Below the pieces are notes generated by a model. That model saw nothing but the letters and a program-made list of their open reading frames with translations. It had not been told where the DNA came from and did no database searches. The position numbers and the translations under genes are program-made. Below are positions 1 to 9,091 of a stretch of 64,000 bases of DNA, one piece after another; the first letter of the stretch is position 1, and every line of letters starts with the position of its first letter. Origin of the DNA: Vibrio profundi. Its GTDB lineage: Bacteria > Pseudomonadota > Gammaproteobacteria > Enterobacterales > Vibrionaceae. The stretch is taken from contig NZ_RZIS01000002.1 of the NCBI RefSeq assembly GCF_005281835.1, positions 310,001 through 374,000 of the forward strand, given 5' to 3'.

Positions 1-1
1 G

Positions 2-55
2 CAAATCGCTGAAGCGAATACGCTAAAAGATAAACTTCTCGAAGAAATTTGGTAG
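2..55 (+). CDS. C-terminal end of a gene that begins before the window
   Basis: An open frame enters from the left edge and ends at TAG (53-55). Only the last 17 residues are visible, ending LKDKLLEEIW. A rho-independent terminator follows 10 bases later, which supports this being a real gene end. Too little is present to name the product. Confidence 0.55.
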   Translation, partial: QIAEANTLKDKLLEEIW

Positions 56-65
56 TAAAATACAT

Positions 66-91
66 AAAGGAGCGTCATTCGCTCCTTTTTT
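66..91 (+). terminator. Rho-independent terminator of the partial gene
   Basis: The stem AAGGAGCG / CGCTCCTT has a 5-base loop and is followed by a T run. It lies directly after the stop codon at 55 on the plus strand. Confidence 0.85.
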
Positions 92-153
92 AATTTGAGG
101 ACTAATACCGAAATTAAACCGGTAGATGCCTAGCTTTGTAAGGGTTCCGTTTA

Positions 154-1260
154 CTAATCTGAACGACCGCGGCCTAGTATCGTCCATTGCCCAACGACTT
201 TGCCCTTTCGAACGGCATGCAAAGTATTGAAGTTGGTGAGAGTGGTGTCGCAATGGCTTGGAATGAGAGTAACTTGCTGGCCAAGGGTGAGTTCGCGTTG
301 CCCTTCCAATAGGTGAAGGATGCCGTGTTCGTCACCCCCCGTTTGGTAGCGAATGGAATCACATGCATCAACAGTTGGCATTCCTAAATCGATAGACAGG
401 CACTTCATACCAGCATCGACCACTGCTCGATTAGCTTTCGGGTGGCTGATCACTGTACTAATCACTTTTAGGGCTGGGCCGAACTGTTGGTTAATTTGCT
501 GGTGGTTTTCGTCGCCAATCGCTTGGTAAGCGGCATCCATAAACACATAAGAACCTGCTTGGATTTCACTGTAACTTAGATCTTGGTATGCCGCGTAGGT
601 GCCTGTGCCGCCGCCACTTATCACTGCTGGAGCTAACCCTCTAGGTGTTAAGTCCGAGTCAATAAATTTGAATAATTCAATGACGGCGCTTTTCGCTTGC
701 TGGTTTCGCTCGTCGTAACCTTTTACGTGTTGTAAGTGGCCACTATAAGCTTGAACTCCAGCGTAGCTAACACCTTGGGTGGCATTGATTAACTCGATTA
801 ATTGAATAAGTTCGTCGCCCACTTCTACACCACAGCGGTTTTGTCCGCTTTCTACTTCGATCATTAGTTGAATGGTTAAACCAGCTTTTAAGGCTGCTTT
901 ACTGATCTCAGTAACGTGATAGCTATGATCGATCACTTGAATAAATTGGCAGTCAGGATAGTCCTGATGAAGCTTGATCAAACGTTGAATTTTAGCCGCG
1001 CCTGCAATGGGGGTAGTGATCAGAATATCTTTGATGCCACCTTCGGCCATTACTTCGGTTTCACCCAGCTTAGCGGTACAAATGCCTTGTGCGCCAGCGT
1101 CAATTTGCATTTGAGCGATGGCCGGGATCTTGTGAGCTTTAGTATGTGGGCGAAGCGTTAAGCCTAATGAGTCGATACGTTTTTGCATTTCTTGAAGGTT
1201 AGACTCCAAGATATCAAGATCGACAATAAGTGCCGGAGTGTCTAGTTGAGCGATGTCCAT
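154..1260 (-). CDS. D-threonine aldolase / D-serine dehydratase-like PLP enzyme (DSD1 family)
   Basis: This 368-residue protein has the fold-III (alanine-racemase-type) PLP barrel followed by the D-serine-dehydratase-like C-terminal domain. The motif RPHTKAHK near residues 37-44 carries the lysine (about K41) that would form the Schiff base with PLP. The C-terminal PSHCDTT near residue 335 supplies the His/Cys metal ligands typical of D-threonine aldolases and 3-hydroxy-D-aspartate aldolases. Length is normal and the start is ATG. The family cleaves or dehydrates D-beta-hydroxy amino acids in the cytosol; which substrate this one prefers cannot be read from sequence. It stands alone, facing the terminator of the preceding gene. 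Confidence 0.85.
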   Translation of the reverse strand: MDIAQLDTPALIVDLDILESNLQEMQKRIDSLGLTLRPHTKAHKIPAIAQMQIDAGAQGICTAKLGETEVMAEGGIKDILITTPIAGAAKIQRLIKLHQDYPDCQFIQVIDHSYHVTEISKAALKAGLTIQLMIEVESGQNRCGVEVGDELIQLIELINATQGVSYAGVQAYSGHLQHVKGYDERNQQAKSAVIELFKFIDSDLTPRGLAPAVISGGGTGTYAAYQDLSYSEIQAGSYVFMDAAYQAIGDENHQQINQQFGPALKVISTVISHPKANRAVVDAGMKCLSIDLGMPTVDACDSIRYQTGGDEHGILHLLEGQRELTLGQQVTLIPSHCDTTLTNFNTLHAVRKGKVVGQWTILGRGRSD

Positions 1261-1402
1261 AACTGACCTTGTTATTCGTTATAATTTAGGTTGCTCAATG
1301 TAACAGATTGAAAAGTCGCGGAAAGCGTAGAATGTTAAAAGGCGGTTATTTTTGATTTTGCGTTCCTTTATTTTGAACGCTTGATTGCAGACCGTGATTC
1401 AA

Positions 1403-1993
1403 TTAATTGACGATATTTCGGAAGGTTAAATTGATCCGAGGTGATTTTTTTAGCTTGGTTTTAGGAACGGTATGCTGCCAGTATTTTTGCGTATCGCCAG
1501 CCATGATCAATAGGCTGCCTGAAGTGAGCTCAAAAGTATGCTTTTGCTTGGTAACTCTATGTTTGAGGTGAAATTTACGCGTTTCCCCAAAACTGATTGA
1601 TGCAATGACAGGTTGAGCCCCCAATTCGGGTTCGTTATCGCTATGCCAGCCATTTGAATCATTGCCATCTCGATATAAATTGCACAGTACGGAGTTGAAT
1701 TCAGTGTGCGCCGCTTGCTCGCAGCGCTGCCTGAGCGTCTGCAAAATCGTTAACCAAGGCTTAGGTTGCATGAGCAAATTTGAGTAGCGATAGGCCTTAT
1801 CACCATACCAAGCCTGCAATCGAGGAATTGGCATGGTTTTACCAAAGATCGTAATTTCGTCACTTTGCCACTCTATTTGATGATAAAGAGCGTCAAATAG
1901 TTGCTGAGATTGCTGCTCGTCAAAGAAGTGGGGCGCCCAAAAAACGTTGCCGTTTTCTAGCTCATGCCATTGATTCGGTTCTAATAAAGACAT
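1403..1993 (-). CDS. AlkB-like 2-oxoglutarate/Fe(II) dioxygenase
   Basis: The 196-residue protein carries the AlkB iron-binding signature: WHSDNE (HxD) about residue 120, a distal His in the motif WQHTV, and a C-terminal RINLTFR that corresponds to the 2-oxoglutarate-binding RxNxTFR. The family oxidatively removes alkyl groups from N1-methyladenine and N3-methylcytosine in DNA or RNA. It follows the aldehyde dehydrogenase gene by 17 bases on the same strand, so the two may share a transcript, although their functions are unrelated. The length matches compact bacterial AlkB paralogues of the ALKBH2/3 type. Confidence 0.9.
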   Translation of the reverse strand: MSLLEPNQWHELENGNVFWAPHFFDEQQSQQLFDALYHQIEWQSDEITIFGKTMPIPRLQAWYGDKAYRYSNLLMQPKPWLTILQTLRQRCEQAAHTEFNSVLCNLYRDGNDSNGWHSDNEPELGAQPVIASISFGETRKFHLKHRVTKQKHTFELTSGSLLIMAGDTQKYWQHTVPKTKLKKSPRINLTFRNIVN

Positions 1994-2010
1994 TATTCGT
2001 TACTCTGCTT

Positions 2011-3441
2011 TTATTCGTTCCCACCGAAGCACAAGTATTTGATGTCCATGTATTCATCGATACCTTGCTTGGCACCTTCTCGACCAATACCCGACTGTTT
2101 CACGCCACCGAATGGTGCAACTTCCGTCGAGATGATCCCTTCATTGATGCCAACCATTCCATACTCTAGCGCCTCGGCGATGTTCCACACTCTATGGATG
2201 TTTTGGCTGTAGAAGTAGCTTGCGAGGCCATAAATGGTGTCGTTTGCCATAGCAATTAGCTCTTCGTCTGTATCAAAGCGCATGACTGGAGCGACTGGGC
2301 CAAAGATTTCTTGTTGCACAATATCCATATCGTGAGTGACATTTTTAAGAATAACAGGGGCGAGGAAGAGCCCTTCTAAGTGACGGAGTGGTGAAGTTGG
2401 CTGTGCGCCCTGCTCAATTGCTCGTTCGATTGTCGTCTCAATGCTCTCTTTGGCTGCTTGGCTAATGATAGGGCCAAGGTTCACACCAGTTTCTAAGCCG
2501 TTGCCAATGGTTAATTGCTTCACGGCATCATCGAACTTTTCAACGAACTCATCATAGACCTTGCTATGCACGTAAAAGCGATTGGCGCAGACGCAAGTTT
2601 GACCCGCGTTGCGAAACTTTGACGCCATTGCCCCTTTAACCGCAGCATCAATATCGGCGTCATCAAACACGATAAACGGCGCGTTGCCACCAAGTTCCAT
2701 CGAAGTTCTTTTAACATCGTGGGCACTTTGCTGCATCAAAATGCGTCCCACTTGGGTTGAGCCTGTAAAAGAGAGTTTTCGAATGAGCGGATGAGAGGTG
2801 AATATTGCGCCGACTTGGCGGGCATCTTCTCCCAAGACTACTTGTAGCACTTCACGTGGGATCCCTGCTTGGTAGGCAAGCTTAACCACAGCAAACGCTG
2901 ACAATGGGGTTAACTCCGAGGGTTTGACAATAAAACTGCAGCCAGCGGCTAATGCTGGCCCGGCTTTACGTGTGATCATCGCGATCGGAAAATTCCAAGG
3001 TGTAATCGCACAGGCAACGCCGACGGGTTGCTTGATGGTCATGATACGTTTATCGCCAGACGGTGCTGGGATCGTTTCCCCATAGGTGCGCTTGGCTTCT
3101 TCGGCAAACCATTCAATAAAGCTTGCCCCGTAAGCCACTTCTCCTAAGGCTTCCGCTAGCGGTTTTCCTTGTTCTAATGTCATTAAACGCGCTAAGTCGT
3201 TTTTATTTGCATGAAGGAGCTTGAACCAATCTTGAAGCTTGGCTGCGCGAGCCTTGGCCGGCAACTTTGCCCAAGATTTTTGCGCAATATGGGACTGCTT
3301 AATGCATTCTGATATTTGTTCTTCAGTTGATATTGGGGCGTAACCTAACAACTCACCATTTGCAGGGTTATGGACGGCAATGCTTTGCGCTGGCTCTGAT
3401 ACCATGAAAGAGAGTAAGTCTTGATTATTAATGTGTCGCAT
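2011..3441 (-). CDS. gabD: NAD(P)-dependent succinate-semialdehyde dehydrogenase family protein
   Basis: At 476 residues this is a full-length aldehyde dehydrogenase. It shows the cofactor and catalytic motifs of the family: TPWNFPIAM, the general-base region MELGGNAPF, and the nucleophile in NAGQTCVCANR. The C-terminal segment VAPFGGVKQSGIGREG and the overall similarity to E. coli GabD favour succinate semialdehyde as substrate, giving succinate for the TCA cycle. No GABA transaminase gene is adjacent, so the physiological route is uncertain; other short-chain semialdehydes are possible. The start is an ATG. Confidence 0.85.
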   Translation of the reverse strand: MRHINNQDLLSFMVSEPAQSIAVHNPANGELLGYAPISTEEQISECIKQSHIAQKSWAKLPAKARAAKLQDWFKLLHANKNDLARLMTLEQGKPLAEALGEVAYGASFIEWFAEEAKRTYGETIPAPSGDKRIMTIKQPVGVACAITPWNFPIAMITRKAGPALAAGCSFIVKPSELTPLSAFAVVKLAYQAGIPREVLQVVLGEDARQVGAIFTSHPLIRKLSFTGSTQVGRILMQQSAHDVKRTSMELGGNAPFIVFDDADIDAAVKGAMASKFRNAGQTCVCANRFYVHSKVYDEFVEKFDDAVKQLTIGNGLETGVNLGPIISQAAKESIETTIERAIEQGAQPTSPLRHLEGLFLAPVILKNVTHDMDIVQQEIFGPVAPVMRFDTDEELIAMANDTIYGLASYFYSQNIHRVWNIAEALEYGMVGINEGIISTEVAPFGGVKQSGIGREGAKQGIDEYMDIKYLCFGGNE

Positions 3442-3535
3442 TGAGTGCCCCTAAGATCATCAGCTGAGATTGTTTGAGTCTACACCTTTTCATTATTTTC
3501 CCAACTCAAATGTGGTGCGACGAGCGATAACTTAG

Positions 3536-3570
3536 CTTTAGGTAATGACGTGTGAATTCATTACCTAAAG
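3536..3570. repeat. Perfect 13-bp inverted repeat
   Basis: CTTTAGGTAATGA and its exact complement TCATTACCTAAAG are separated by 9 bases, 30 bases past the end of the broken lipoprotein gene. Neither strand has a T tract, so this is a strong hairpin or a binding site rather than a standard terminator. Confidence 0.7.
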
Positions 3571-3600
3571 TGTGCTAGACAGCAGCTGAACGGCGAGGCA

Positions 3601-4701
3601 TTAATCCATTTGAGTGATAAAGCCGTATTGGTCTGATTCTGTCTTCGTTACCCAATGCTCACCATCAGCAGGCGCTGAATCTAACGTAAACAGGTAAAAA
3701 TCGATGCCTTTGTCTCCCATTACCTTGTTGAAATAGGTCGCTTGTTTGCGATGACTTTCGTCAGTGTATGGGAAGTCTTTAGCTGTTTTATCGCCTTGTC
3801 CCCAACTATGTACGCCAATCTGTTTGTTTTGTTCGATCGGTTGATTCGCAGATCTTTGTAAAATGCGAGATTTACCTGCGGCAAAGAGATCCGTTCCCCC
3901 AGAGAAAACAGACCCAGTTGGGGTGACAATGGTGGTCATCGCCTCGCTGTTGATGAGCAGCCCGGTGTACATGTTGATATCGTCATCGGCACTGCCGCCG
4001 ATGTGATTGTTAAACTTGACGGTCATCTCAGTGCCTGAGTAACCCTGCACGATCTGATTGAGCTGGGTGTAAGTAGTGACACCGAGAGTGGAGTTGATAC
4101 GCTCATCGCTGCGATTCATGCCCAAGACTTGATTGAAAAAGTCGTCAAATGCGAATGATGTGGTGATGTTGACTTGGTTTGCCGTCTGGCTTGGCGTCAA
4201 AATGGTAGAGCCAATGCTACCAAAGTGTTCTTCCGCTTCTGAATAATACTCCAGTTGTACAGAAAGGTTTTTCGGTAGAGCGGTAGAGCTAATTAAGGTG
4301 GCATCATTGGAGATCGAGCGTTGAGCTTGGCCACAAGAGAAAGCGTTTACGGTCGCGGGTTGTTGATAAACAATGCATGGCTCACTGCTGTCGGCGGCTT
4401 GTAACAGCAGATCTACATGATTGTTATTGTTGTCAGACAGTTTAAGTAAGGTGACGTCCTCTCCCAGAGATTCGGCGTACTCAAGCTTAGTGTAAGTGTT
4501 CCCACCTAGCATCAAACGTATCGAATCAAGGATTTCCTGACGTTCTTCGAGCAGCTCTGTGCGTTCTGCAATAGTAAATTGATGATTTGCCAACGGCTTA
4601 GCACTCGTTTTTGACGCGGAGGTTTGCGTGTTTGAACTTCAGTTACAGCCAGCAAGCAGTAATAGCGGCGCAGCCAATAAAAGCGAGCGATAGTGATTCA
4701 T
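3601..4701 (-). pseudogene. Lipoprotein with ClpP/crotonase-like domain, interrupted by in-frame TGA
   Basis: The intact frame starts at ATG 4701 with a classic lipoprotein signal (MNHYRSLLLAAPLLLLAGCN) whose Cys is residue 19. The codon after the Asn is TGA (4641-4639), yet the same frame stays open for another 345 codons, beginning with a Ser/Thr-rich linker. The body resembles periplasmic proteins with a ClpP/crotonase-type fold (COG3904-like): SGGTDLFAAGKSRI and IGVHSWGQG occupy the places where that group has its active-site region. The only other start for the downstream part is a TTG at 4593, which would lose the signal peptide. One substitution therefore separates this from a normal secreted lipoprotein. 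A recent nonsense mutation is most likely; sequencing error or readthrough remain possible. Confidence 0.75.
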
Positions 4702-4935
4702 GTAAATACCTCAATCTAAGTGATATGAGGAGCTTATTGATTTGAAATGTAATTTACTGTCCTTGTTATGTATGGGATTGTATTGATAGGCTGAATAGAA
4801 AGGTAAGTGACCCGCCAAACGAATGAAAAGGTTTATAATTTTGGAAATAGCTTGCAGCTTACGGAAACTCGGGCAAGGTTTCTGTTGTTGGTTGGATATG
4901 AATACTCGTCGTAAAAATACAGGGCAGATAACGGC

Positions 4936-5640
4936 ATGACGCATCACAAAATGATTATTGTTGAAGATGACCTCAAACTTCAGCAAATGCTAAAAGACTA
5001 TTTTATTTCGCAAGGCTTCGATGTGATAGCTCTGGACGACGGTAGCGACGCGGCGCAAACCATAGTGGCAGAGCAGCCTGATATTGTATTGCTCGACCTT
5101 ATGTTGCCTGTAACGGATGGGCTTACAATCTGCCGACAGACACGCTCATCCTACCGAGGTAAGATTTTAATGCTCACTGCCAGTGATGACGATTTTGATC
5201 ATGTCGCGGGGCTGGAAACTGGTGCAGACGATTACGTGACTAAACCGATCAAACCAAGGGTTCTGTTGGCACGAGTGCGCACATTACTTCGCCGCCAAGA
5301 GCAAAATACGCCAGTTATCGAAGACGATGAACAGTTGTGTTTTGGTAATTTGACTTTAAAGAATCGGTATAAAAAGTGCGAAATATCAGGGCAAGTGTTG
5401 CCACTCACAGACAGTGAATTTGATTTATTGTGGTTGCTCGCGAGCCATTCAGATACACCACTTTCACGTGATTTCTTAACGCAAGAGTTGCGTGGCATTG
5501 AGTATGACGGCATTGATCGCACGGTCGATAATAAGGTCGTACGTTTAAGGAAGTTGCTTGGAGATGACAAAGCGCCCGCGGAAAAGGTTCAAACCATCCG
5601 AGGAAAAGGCTACTTGTTTGTTTCTACCGCTTGGACATAA
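4936..5640 (+). CDS. OmpR-family response regulator (RstA-like)
   Basis: The 234-residue protein has an N-terminal receiver domain (acidic pocket EDD at 10-12, phospho-acceptor D54 in LLDLMLP, conserved Lys in YVTKPIKP) and a C-terminal winged-helix DNA-binding domain ending in the typical VRLRKLLGD and IRGKGYLF segments. Sequence flavour is closest to E. coli RstA. The histidine kinase gene follows after 34 bases, so the two form a two-component operon. The gene is divergent from the broken lipoprotein across about 230 bases. The stimulus and regulon are unknown. Confidence 0.92.
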   Translation: MTHHKMIIVEDDLKLQQMLKDYFISQGFDVIALDDGSDAAQTIVAEQPDIVLLDLMLPVTDGLTICRQTRSSYRGKILMLTASDDDFDHVAGLETGADDYVTKPIKPRVLLARVRTLLRRQEQNTPVIEDDEQLCFGNLTLKNRYKKCEISGQVLPLTDSEFDLLWLLASHSDTPLSRDFLTQELRGIEYDGIDRTVDNKVVRLRKLLGDDKAPAEKVQTIRGKGYLFVSTAWT

Positions 5641-5674
5641 CTGCGCTCGATAAGCGGCGCACCCAAAGAGAATA

Positions 5675-6982
5675 ATGATGCGACGTATTTATCTTGAATC
5701 GATTTTAGGTTTGTTTGGCTGCTTCATCGCAAGCCTGTTTTTGTATGAGATTTCTGTGTACCAACTCAATACGGATTATGAGTTTGTACTAGAAGACTAT
5801 GAAGCGCTTGCTTACCAAAATATGGTCGATAATATCGCGACCAATCAAGGCCTTGAAGCTGCGCATCAAGCCCTCTATCAGTTTGCCGATACCGCGCGTA
5901 GTAAACTGGTGATCCACTCACCAAGTGATGAGCTGCCACAAGAAGTGGCTGATTTTTTCGCGTCTCAGCCCAATCAAACGATTTACCATGACGATGATCG
6001 CCAACTATGGTTTCGCTTGTCTGACAGTAATAACACTTACCACTACCTGCCTGACGAACAGACTTTTGTCAGGGAGAAAGTCGCACTAGAAGATAACTTG
6101 ATTTGGGCATTCTTTATTTCTGGCTTTATGGTCTATGGCGTAGGGCACCTTTTTATTATTTTCCGACGCGTGAAAAAACTTGAACAAGTCACGTTACGTT
6201 TTGCCGAAGGCGACTTGTCCGCTCGTGCCAATACATCTAAAGGCAGTGCAATAGGTTCGTTGAATCAATCATTCAATGTTATGGCTGAGAGGATTCATCA
6301 CCTCATTGAAAGCAATCGATCACTGACGAATGCGGTTGCTCATGAAATGCGGACTCCAGTGTTTCGAATTCAATGGCAAGCAGAATTGCTTAAAGACACG
6401 CCTCTAAGTGACACGCAACGCCAAACGGTTGAAAGCATAGTGGAAGACACGGAAGAGATGGAGCAAATGGTGGATGAGTTGCTGTATTACGCGAAGTTAG
6501 ATAATCGACGATTAGAGCTCAGCTTTGAAGCGTTAGACTTGTCATCTTATTTCCCTGTTGCTATCCAGCGTTGGAGTAAAGAAACTTCATTGCCGATCCA
6601 TTTCCGTAACTCTAATCAAGAAGATAACCTGCCTCTAAATGTGAATGTGGACAAAAGGTTGCTAAGTCGAGCCTTAGATAATTTACTGCGTAATGCATTT
6701 AAGTATGCCAATAGCCAAGTATTGATCACCATTGAGCACAGTGAAACTGTATTCCATATTTCGATTCACGATGATGGCCCTGGTGTAGATGAAGTTCATC
6801 AAGCTCATTTGTTTGATGCATTTTATGTTGGTGATAAAGCCCGAAATAAGGCGAAGAATGGTCATGGTTTGGGGTTATCGATAGTGAAAAAGGTGTGTGA
6901 GCAACATAGCGCGACCGTTGAAGTTGGGCACAGTAGTGAATTACATGGTGCTCGATTCACCATGACTTTCCCACAGGCGTAA
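5675..6982 (+). CDS. Sensor histidine kinase (RstB-like)
   Basis: The 435-residue inner-membrane kinase has a first membrane segment at about 7-25, a periplasmic sensor region of some 120 residues, a second membrane segment near 147-165, a HAMP domain, the dimerisation/phosphorylation helix with AHEMRTP (His about 224), and a C-terminal ATPase domain with N box NLLRNAFKYA, G1 DDGPGVD and G2 GHGLGLSIV. It would phosphorylate the response regulator encoded just upstream. The small periplasmic domain and overall layout resemble RstB. The ligand cannot be inferred. Confidence 0.92.
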   Translation: MMRRIYLESILGLFGCFIASLFLYEISVYQLNTDYEFVLEDYEALAYQNMVDNIATNQGLEAAHQALYQFADTARSKLVIHSPSDELPQEVADFFASQPNQTIYHDDDRQLWFRLSDSNNTYHYLPDEQTFVREKVALEDNLIWAFFISGFMVYGVGHLFIIFRRVKKLEQVTLRFAEGDLSARANTSKGSAIGSLNQSFNVMAERIHHLIESNRSLTNAVAHEMRTPVFRIQWQAELLKDTPLSDTQRQTVESIVEDTEEMEQMVDELLYYAKLDNRRLELSFEALDLSSYFPVAIQRWSKETSLPIHFRNSNQEDNLPLNVNVDKRLLSRALDNLLRNAFKYANSQVLITIEHSETVFHISIHDDGPGVDEVHQAHLFDAFYVGDKARNKAKNGHGLGLSIVKKVCEQHSATVEVGHSSELHGARFTMTFPQA

Positions 6983-7073
6983 TAGCCGTTAGGAATGGTG
7001 AATATTCTCGCTTTTATCTAGATGTGAGATTTGCGTGACTATACTTGTAACCATCCATACAAGGATGGTCATT

Positions 7074-7820
7074 ATGAAATATTTGATAAGTGTCTTGGCG
7101 TTCTTTTCTAGTTTTGTCGCTGCTTCGAGCCAACCTATTGATGTGACGGTAGGAGTCAGTGATGGTTTCCCTGTTTATTATTACGATCCCGCCTCGCAGA
7201 GTTTTCGAGGGCCGATGATAGATTCATTTCGAGCCATTTGTAATGAAGCTGAGTTGAATTGCGTGTTTCGCTCGTTACCCAAAAAAAGAGTCGAACAAGA
7301 GCTGATTTCAGGCTCGTTGCATTTTGGTAGTGTGATTAATAGCGCTTCTCAATTGAAAATGTTGGAAAACCGAGTTCACTTTACAGAGTTCAATGTTCCA
7401 GCAAAACTTGGTATGTATTCAACGTTGCCAGAGGACCAAATACCTACGGAGTTGGAATCCTATTACGGCGAAAGCATTATCTGTGTCTTCGGCTGGAGCT
7501 TGTCTATTCTTCCGGGCGTTTGGGAAGCAGAAAAACAAGAGAAACTCACCGTGTTCCCTTCTGCGACCATCGAATCTGCTACTAAGATGTTATTGCTCGG
7601 AAGGGCGAAGTTTTTATACGCCAACAAGCAGAAAATGGATGTGTTCTTGTCGGATTCAGATAACGTTCACTTCAAACAGTTTAAGACGTTTAATCAGACC
7701 TTCTCCTTGTCTAAATCAGCCCCAAATTTTGAAGAAATTAAAACTAGAGTCGAGCAGGCGATCTCCCGCTTACTTTCTGATGGCACGATTGATCGTACGA
7801 CAGGGTTGTTAATGAAATAG
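7074..7820 (+). CDS. Periplasmic solute-binding protein-like (SBP_bac_3 type)
   Basis: ATG at 7074 is preferred over an upstream GTG because it has an AAGGATGG ribosome site and begins a clean signal peptide (MKYLISVLAFFSSFVAAS). The mature part, about 230 residues, has the pattern of family-3 extracellular binding proteins (VGVSDGFPVYYYD at the N-terminus, then GPMIDSFRAICNEA). No permease or ATPase gene is next to it, so it is probably an orphan periplasmic sensor or binding protein, possibly serving the adjacent two-component system. That link is inference only. Confidence 0.7.
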   Translation: MKYLISVLAFFSSFVAASSQPIDVTVGVSDGFPVYYYDPASQSFRGPMIDSFRAICNEAELNCVFRSLPKKRVEQELISGSLHFGSVINSASQLKMLENRVHFTEFNVPAKLGMYSTLPEDQIPTELESYYGESIICVFGWSLSILPGVWEAEKQEKLTVFPSATIESATKMLLLGRAKFLYANKQKMDVFLSDSDNVHFKQFKTFNQTFSLSKSAPNFEEIKTRVEQAISRLLSDGTIDRTTGLLMK

Positions 7821-8031
7821 CCCACCTTGGGTGATGAGTCGGTGCTTCTGGCGCAAGTGCATTTCCTGCTTGTGAAATAGCGCTTAGCTATGATGTAAGA
7901 AGTTCGCTGACAAACCCATACAGTAAATACAATCCCACTCTGGAATGATAGGTAGCAATTCAGGTCGGACGCAGGTCTACGTTTTTGTTGCTTCCGGTTA
8001 CCTTAATCGCAATAAACTATCCGGAGATAAC

Positions 8032-8319
8032 ATGAAAAAACTGATTCTACTTGCTGCTTTGTCTGTTGCTGTAACTGGCTGCGCTCAACAAACTTTCGTA
8101 ATGGATCCTCAAGCAGGCGAACCTGAAGTGGAAACGTCACATCACTTCTTCATTAATGGCTTGGCGCAAGGAAAAGAGATCGATGCCGCACAGGTATGTG
8201 GATCAGCAGATAAAGTCGCTAAAGTAGAGGTTCAGGAAACGTTTGTGAATGGTTTACTGGCCACTGTGACATTTGGTATCTACACGCCACGTGAAGCGCG
8301 TGTCTACTGTAAAGCGTAA
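8032..8319 (+). CDS. Bor/Iss-family lipoprotein
   Basis: The start at ATG 8032 has a CCGGAG ribosome site. The 95-residue product opens with a lipoprotein signal (MKKLILLAALSVAVTGC) and then follows the phage lambda Bor protein closely: CAQQTF, HHFFINGLAQGK, VCG, TFVNGLLATVTFGIYTP and EARVYC are all recognisable. Bor and Iss are outer-membrane lipoproteins linked to serum survival in E. coli. Here the gene is chromosomal with no phage gene beside it. Tandem hairpins follow the stop codon. Confidence 0.9.
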   Translation: MKKLILLAALSVAVTGCAQQTFVMDPQAGEPEVETSHHFFINGLAQGKEIDAAQVCGSADKVAKVEVQETFVNGLLATVTFGIYTPREARVYCKA

Positions 8320-8336
8320 TAGCGACAAGTCGTTTC

Positions 8337-8362
8337 CTATACCAGACTCCCTACTGGTATAG
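8337..8362. repeat. 9-bp inverted repeat after the Bor-like gene
   Basis: CTATACCAG and CTGGTATAG are separated by 8 bases. This first hairpin precedes a second, terminator-like one at 8384-8407. Confidence 0.55.
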
Positions 8363-8383
8363 AAACTTGATGCCTCATTTTAG

Positions 8384-8407
8384 AATCCTCCTATTAGGGG
8401 GATTTTT
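8384..8407 (+). terminator. Rho-independent terminator of the Bor-like gene
   Basis: AATCCTCC pairs with GGGGGATT across a short loop and is followed by TTTTTG on the plus strand. Confidence 0.7.
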
Positions 8408-8521
8408 GTGTAGGGCAGAATAATATGAATGCGCTCGAATTTCACTAAATGGTTTGATGTACCGTATGTGTTCTATTTGTTAGTATTGTGACCTCTTTCA
8501 TTTTTAGCGACTGGAGTTACT

Positions 8522-8959
8522 TTGAACATCACAGACTTTTGCGCCGTATTGCTTAAAGCACCAATGACCAACCCTTATGACTGGTCATGTGAGAATGAAC
8601 AATCTTATTTTTACCTTGGTTGGAACAACCCTGGTGCTATTGATTGGAAAAATCGCGCGGTGAATGTGTGTAGCTCTAATGATGAAGCGAAGGCAAAAAA
8701 TGCTTCTCAGCAGTTGATGAGCAAAATGGAACGAGAGCGCTCAAAGCTTCTCGAAGCGGTAGCTGAAGGTAAGCATATTTATTATGTATTGCGAGTAAAG
8801 CAAAACCCAGAGAGCGACAATAACTGGAGCATTACTGCTACGTCTCGCCCGATGTCTAAAGAAACCATCGTACTCCGAATAGATAACTTGGTGGCTCACG
8901 CAAACGGTCAGGTGACCGCTGATTTACTAGAGCGCCGAATCGCCAGAGATTTTAGATAG
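8522..8959 (+). CDS. Hypothetical protein, cytoplasmic
   Basis: The 145-codon frame starts at TTG 8522 behind CTGGAG at a good distance; no ATG lies near the N-terminus. The product is soluble, with no signal or membrane segment, and includes an aromatic N-terminal part (YFYLGWNNPG) and a charged helical middle. I do not recognise a family. It lies between two small lipoprotein genes on the same strand but with its own leader. Confidence 0.65.
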   Translation: MNITDFCAVLLKAPMTNPYDWSCENEQSYFYLGWNNPGAIDWKNRAVNVCSSNDEAKAKNASQQLMSKMERERSKLLEAVAEGKHIYYVLRVKQNPESDNNWSITATSRPMSKETIVLRIDNLVAHANGQVTADLLERRIARDFR

Positions 8960-9091
8960 CTCACAAATTAGGGTCAATTAGCTCTCACTTGTATAATTCT
9001 GTTAAATGTTTGAATTTAAACTTATTTAATTTTGAAATAGAATCTCGGTTTTATAAATTGATAATTAATACAATTAACCTGAGAAATATAA

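Noticed and set aside
4639..4641. Selenocysteine recoding of the TGA in the lipoprotein gene
   Set aside because: No SECIS-like hairpin is evident right after the codon, and Sec next to a lipidated Cys has no functional logic; a nonsense mutation is simpler.
4711..4986. 91-codon minus-strand frame overlapping the response regulator start
   Set aside because: It lies across the divergent promoter region and the start of a clear gene, has no ribosome site, and its residues look random.
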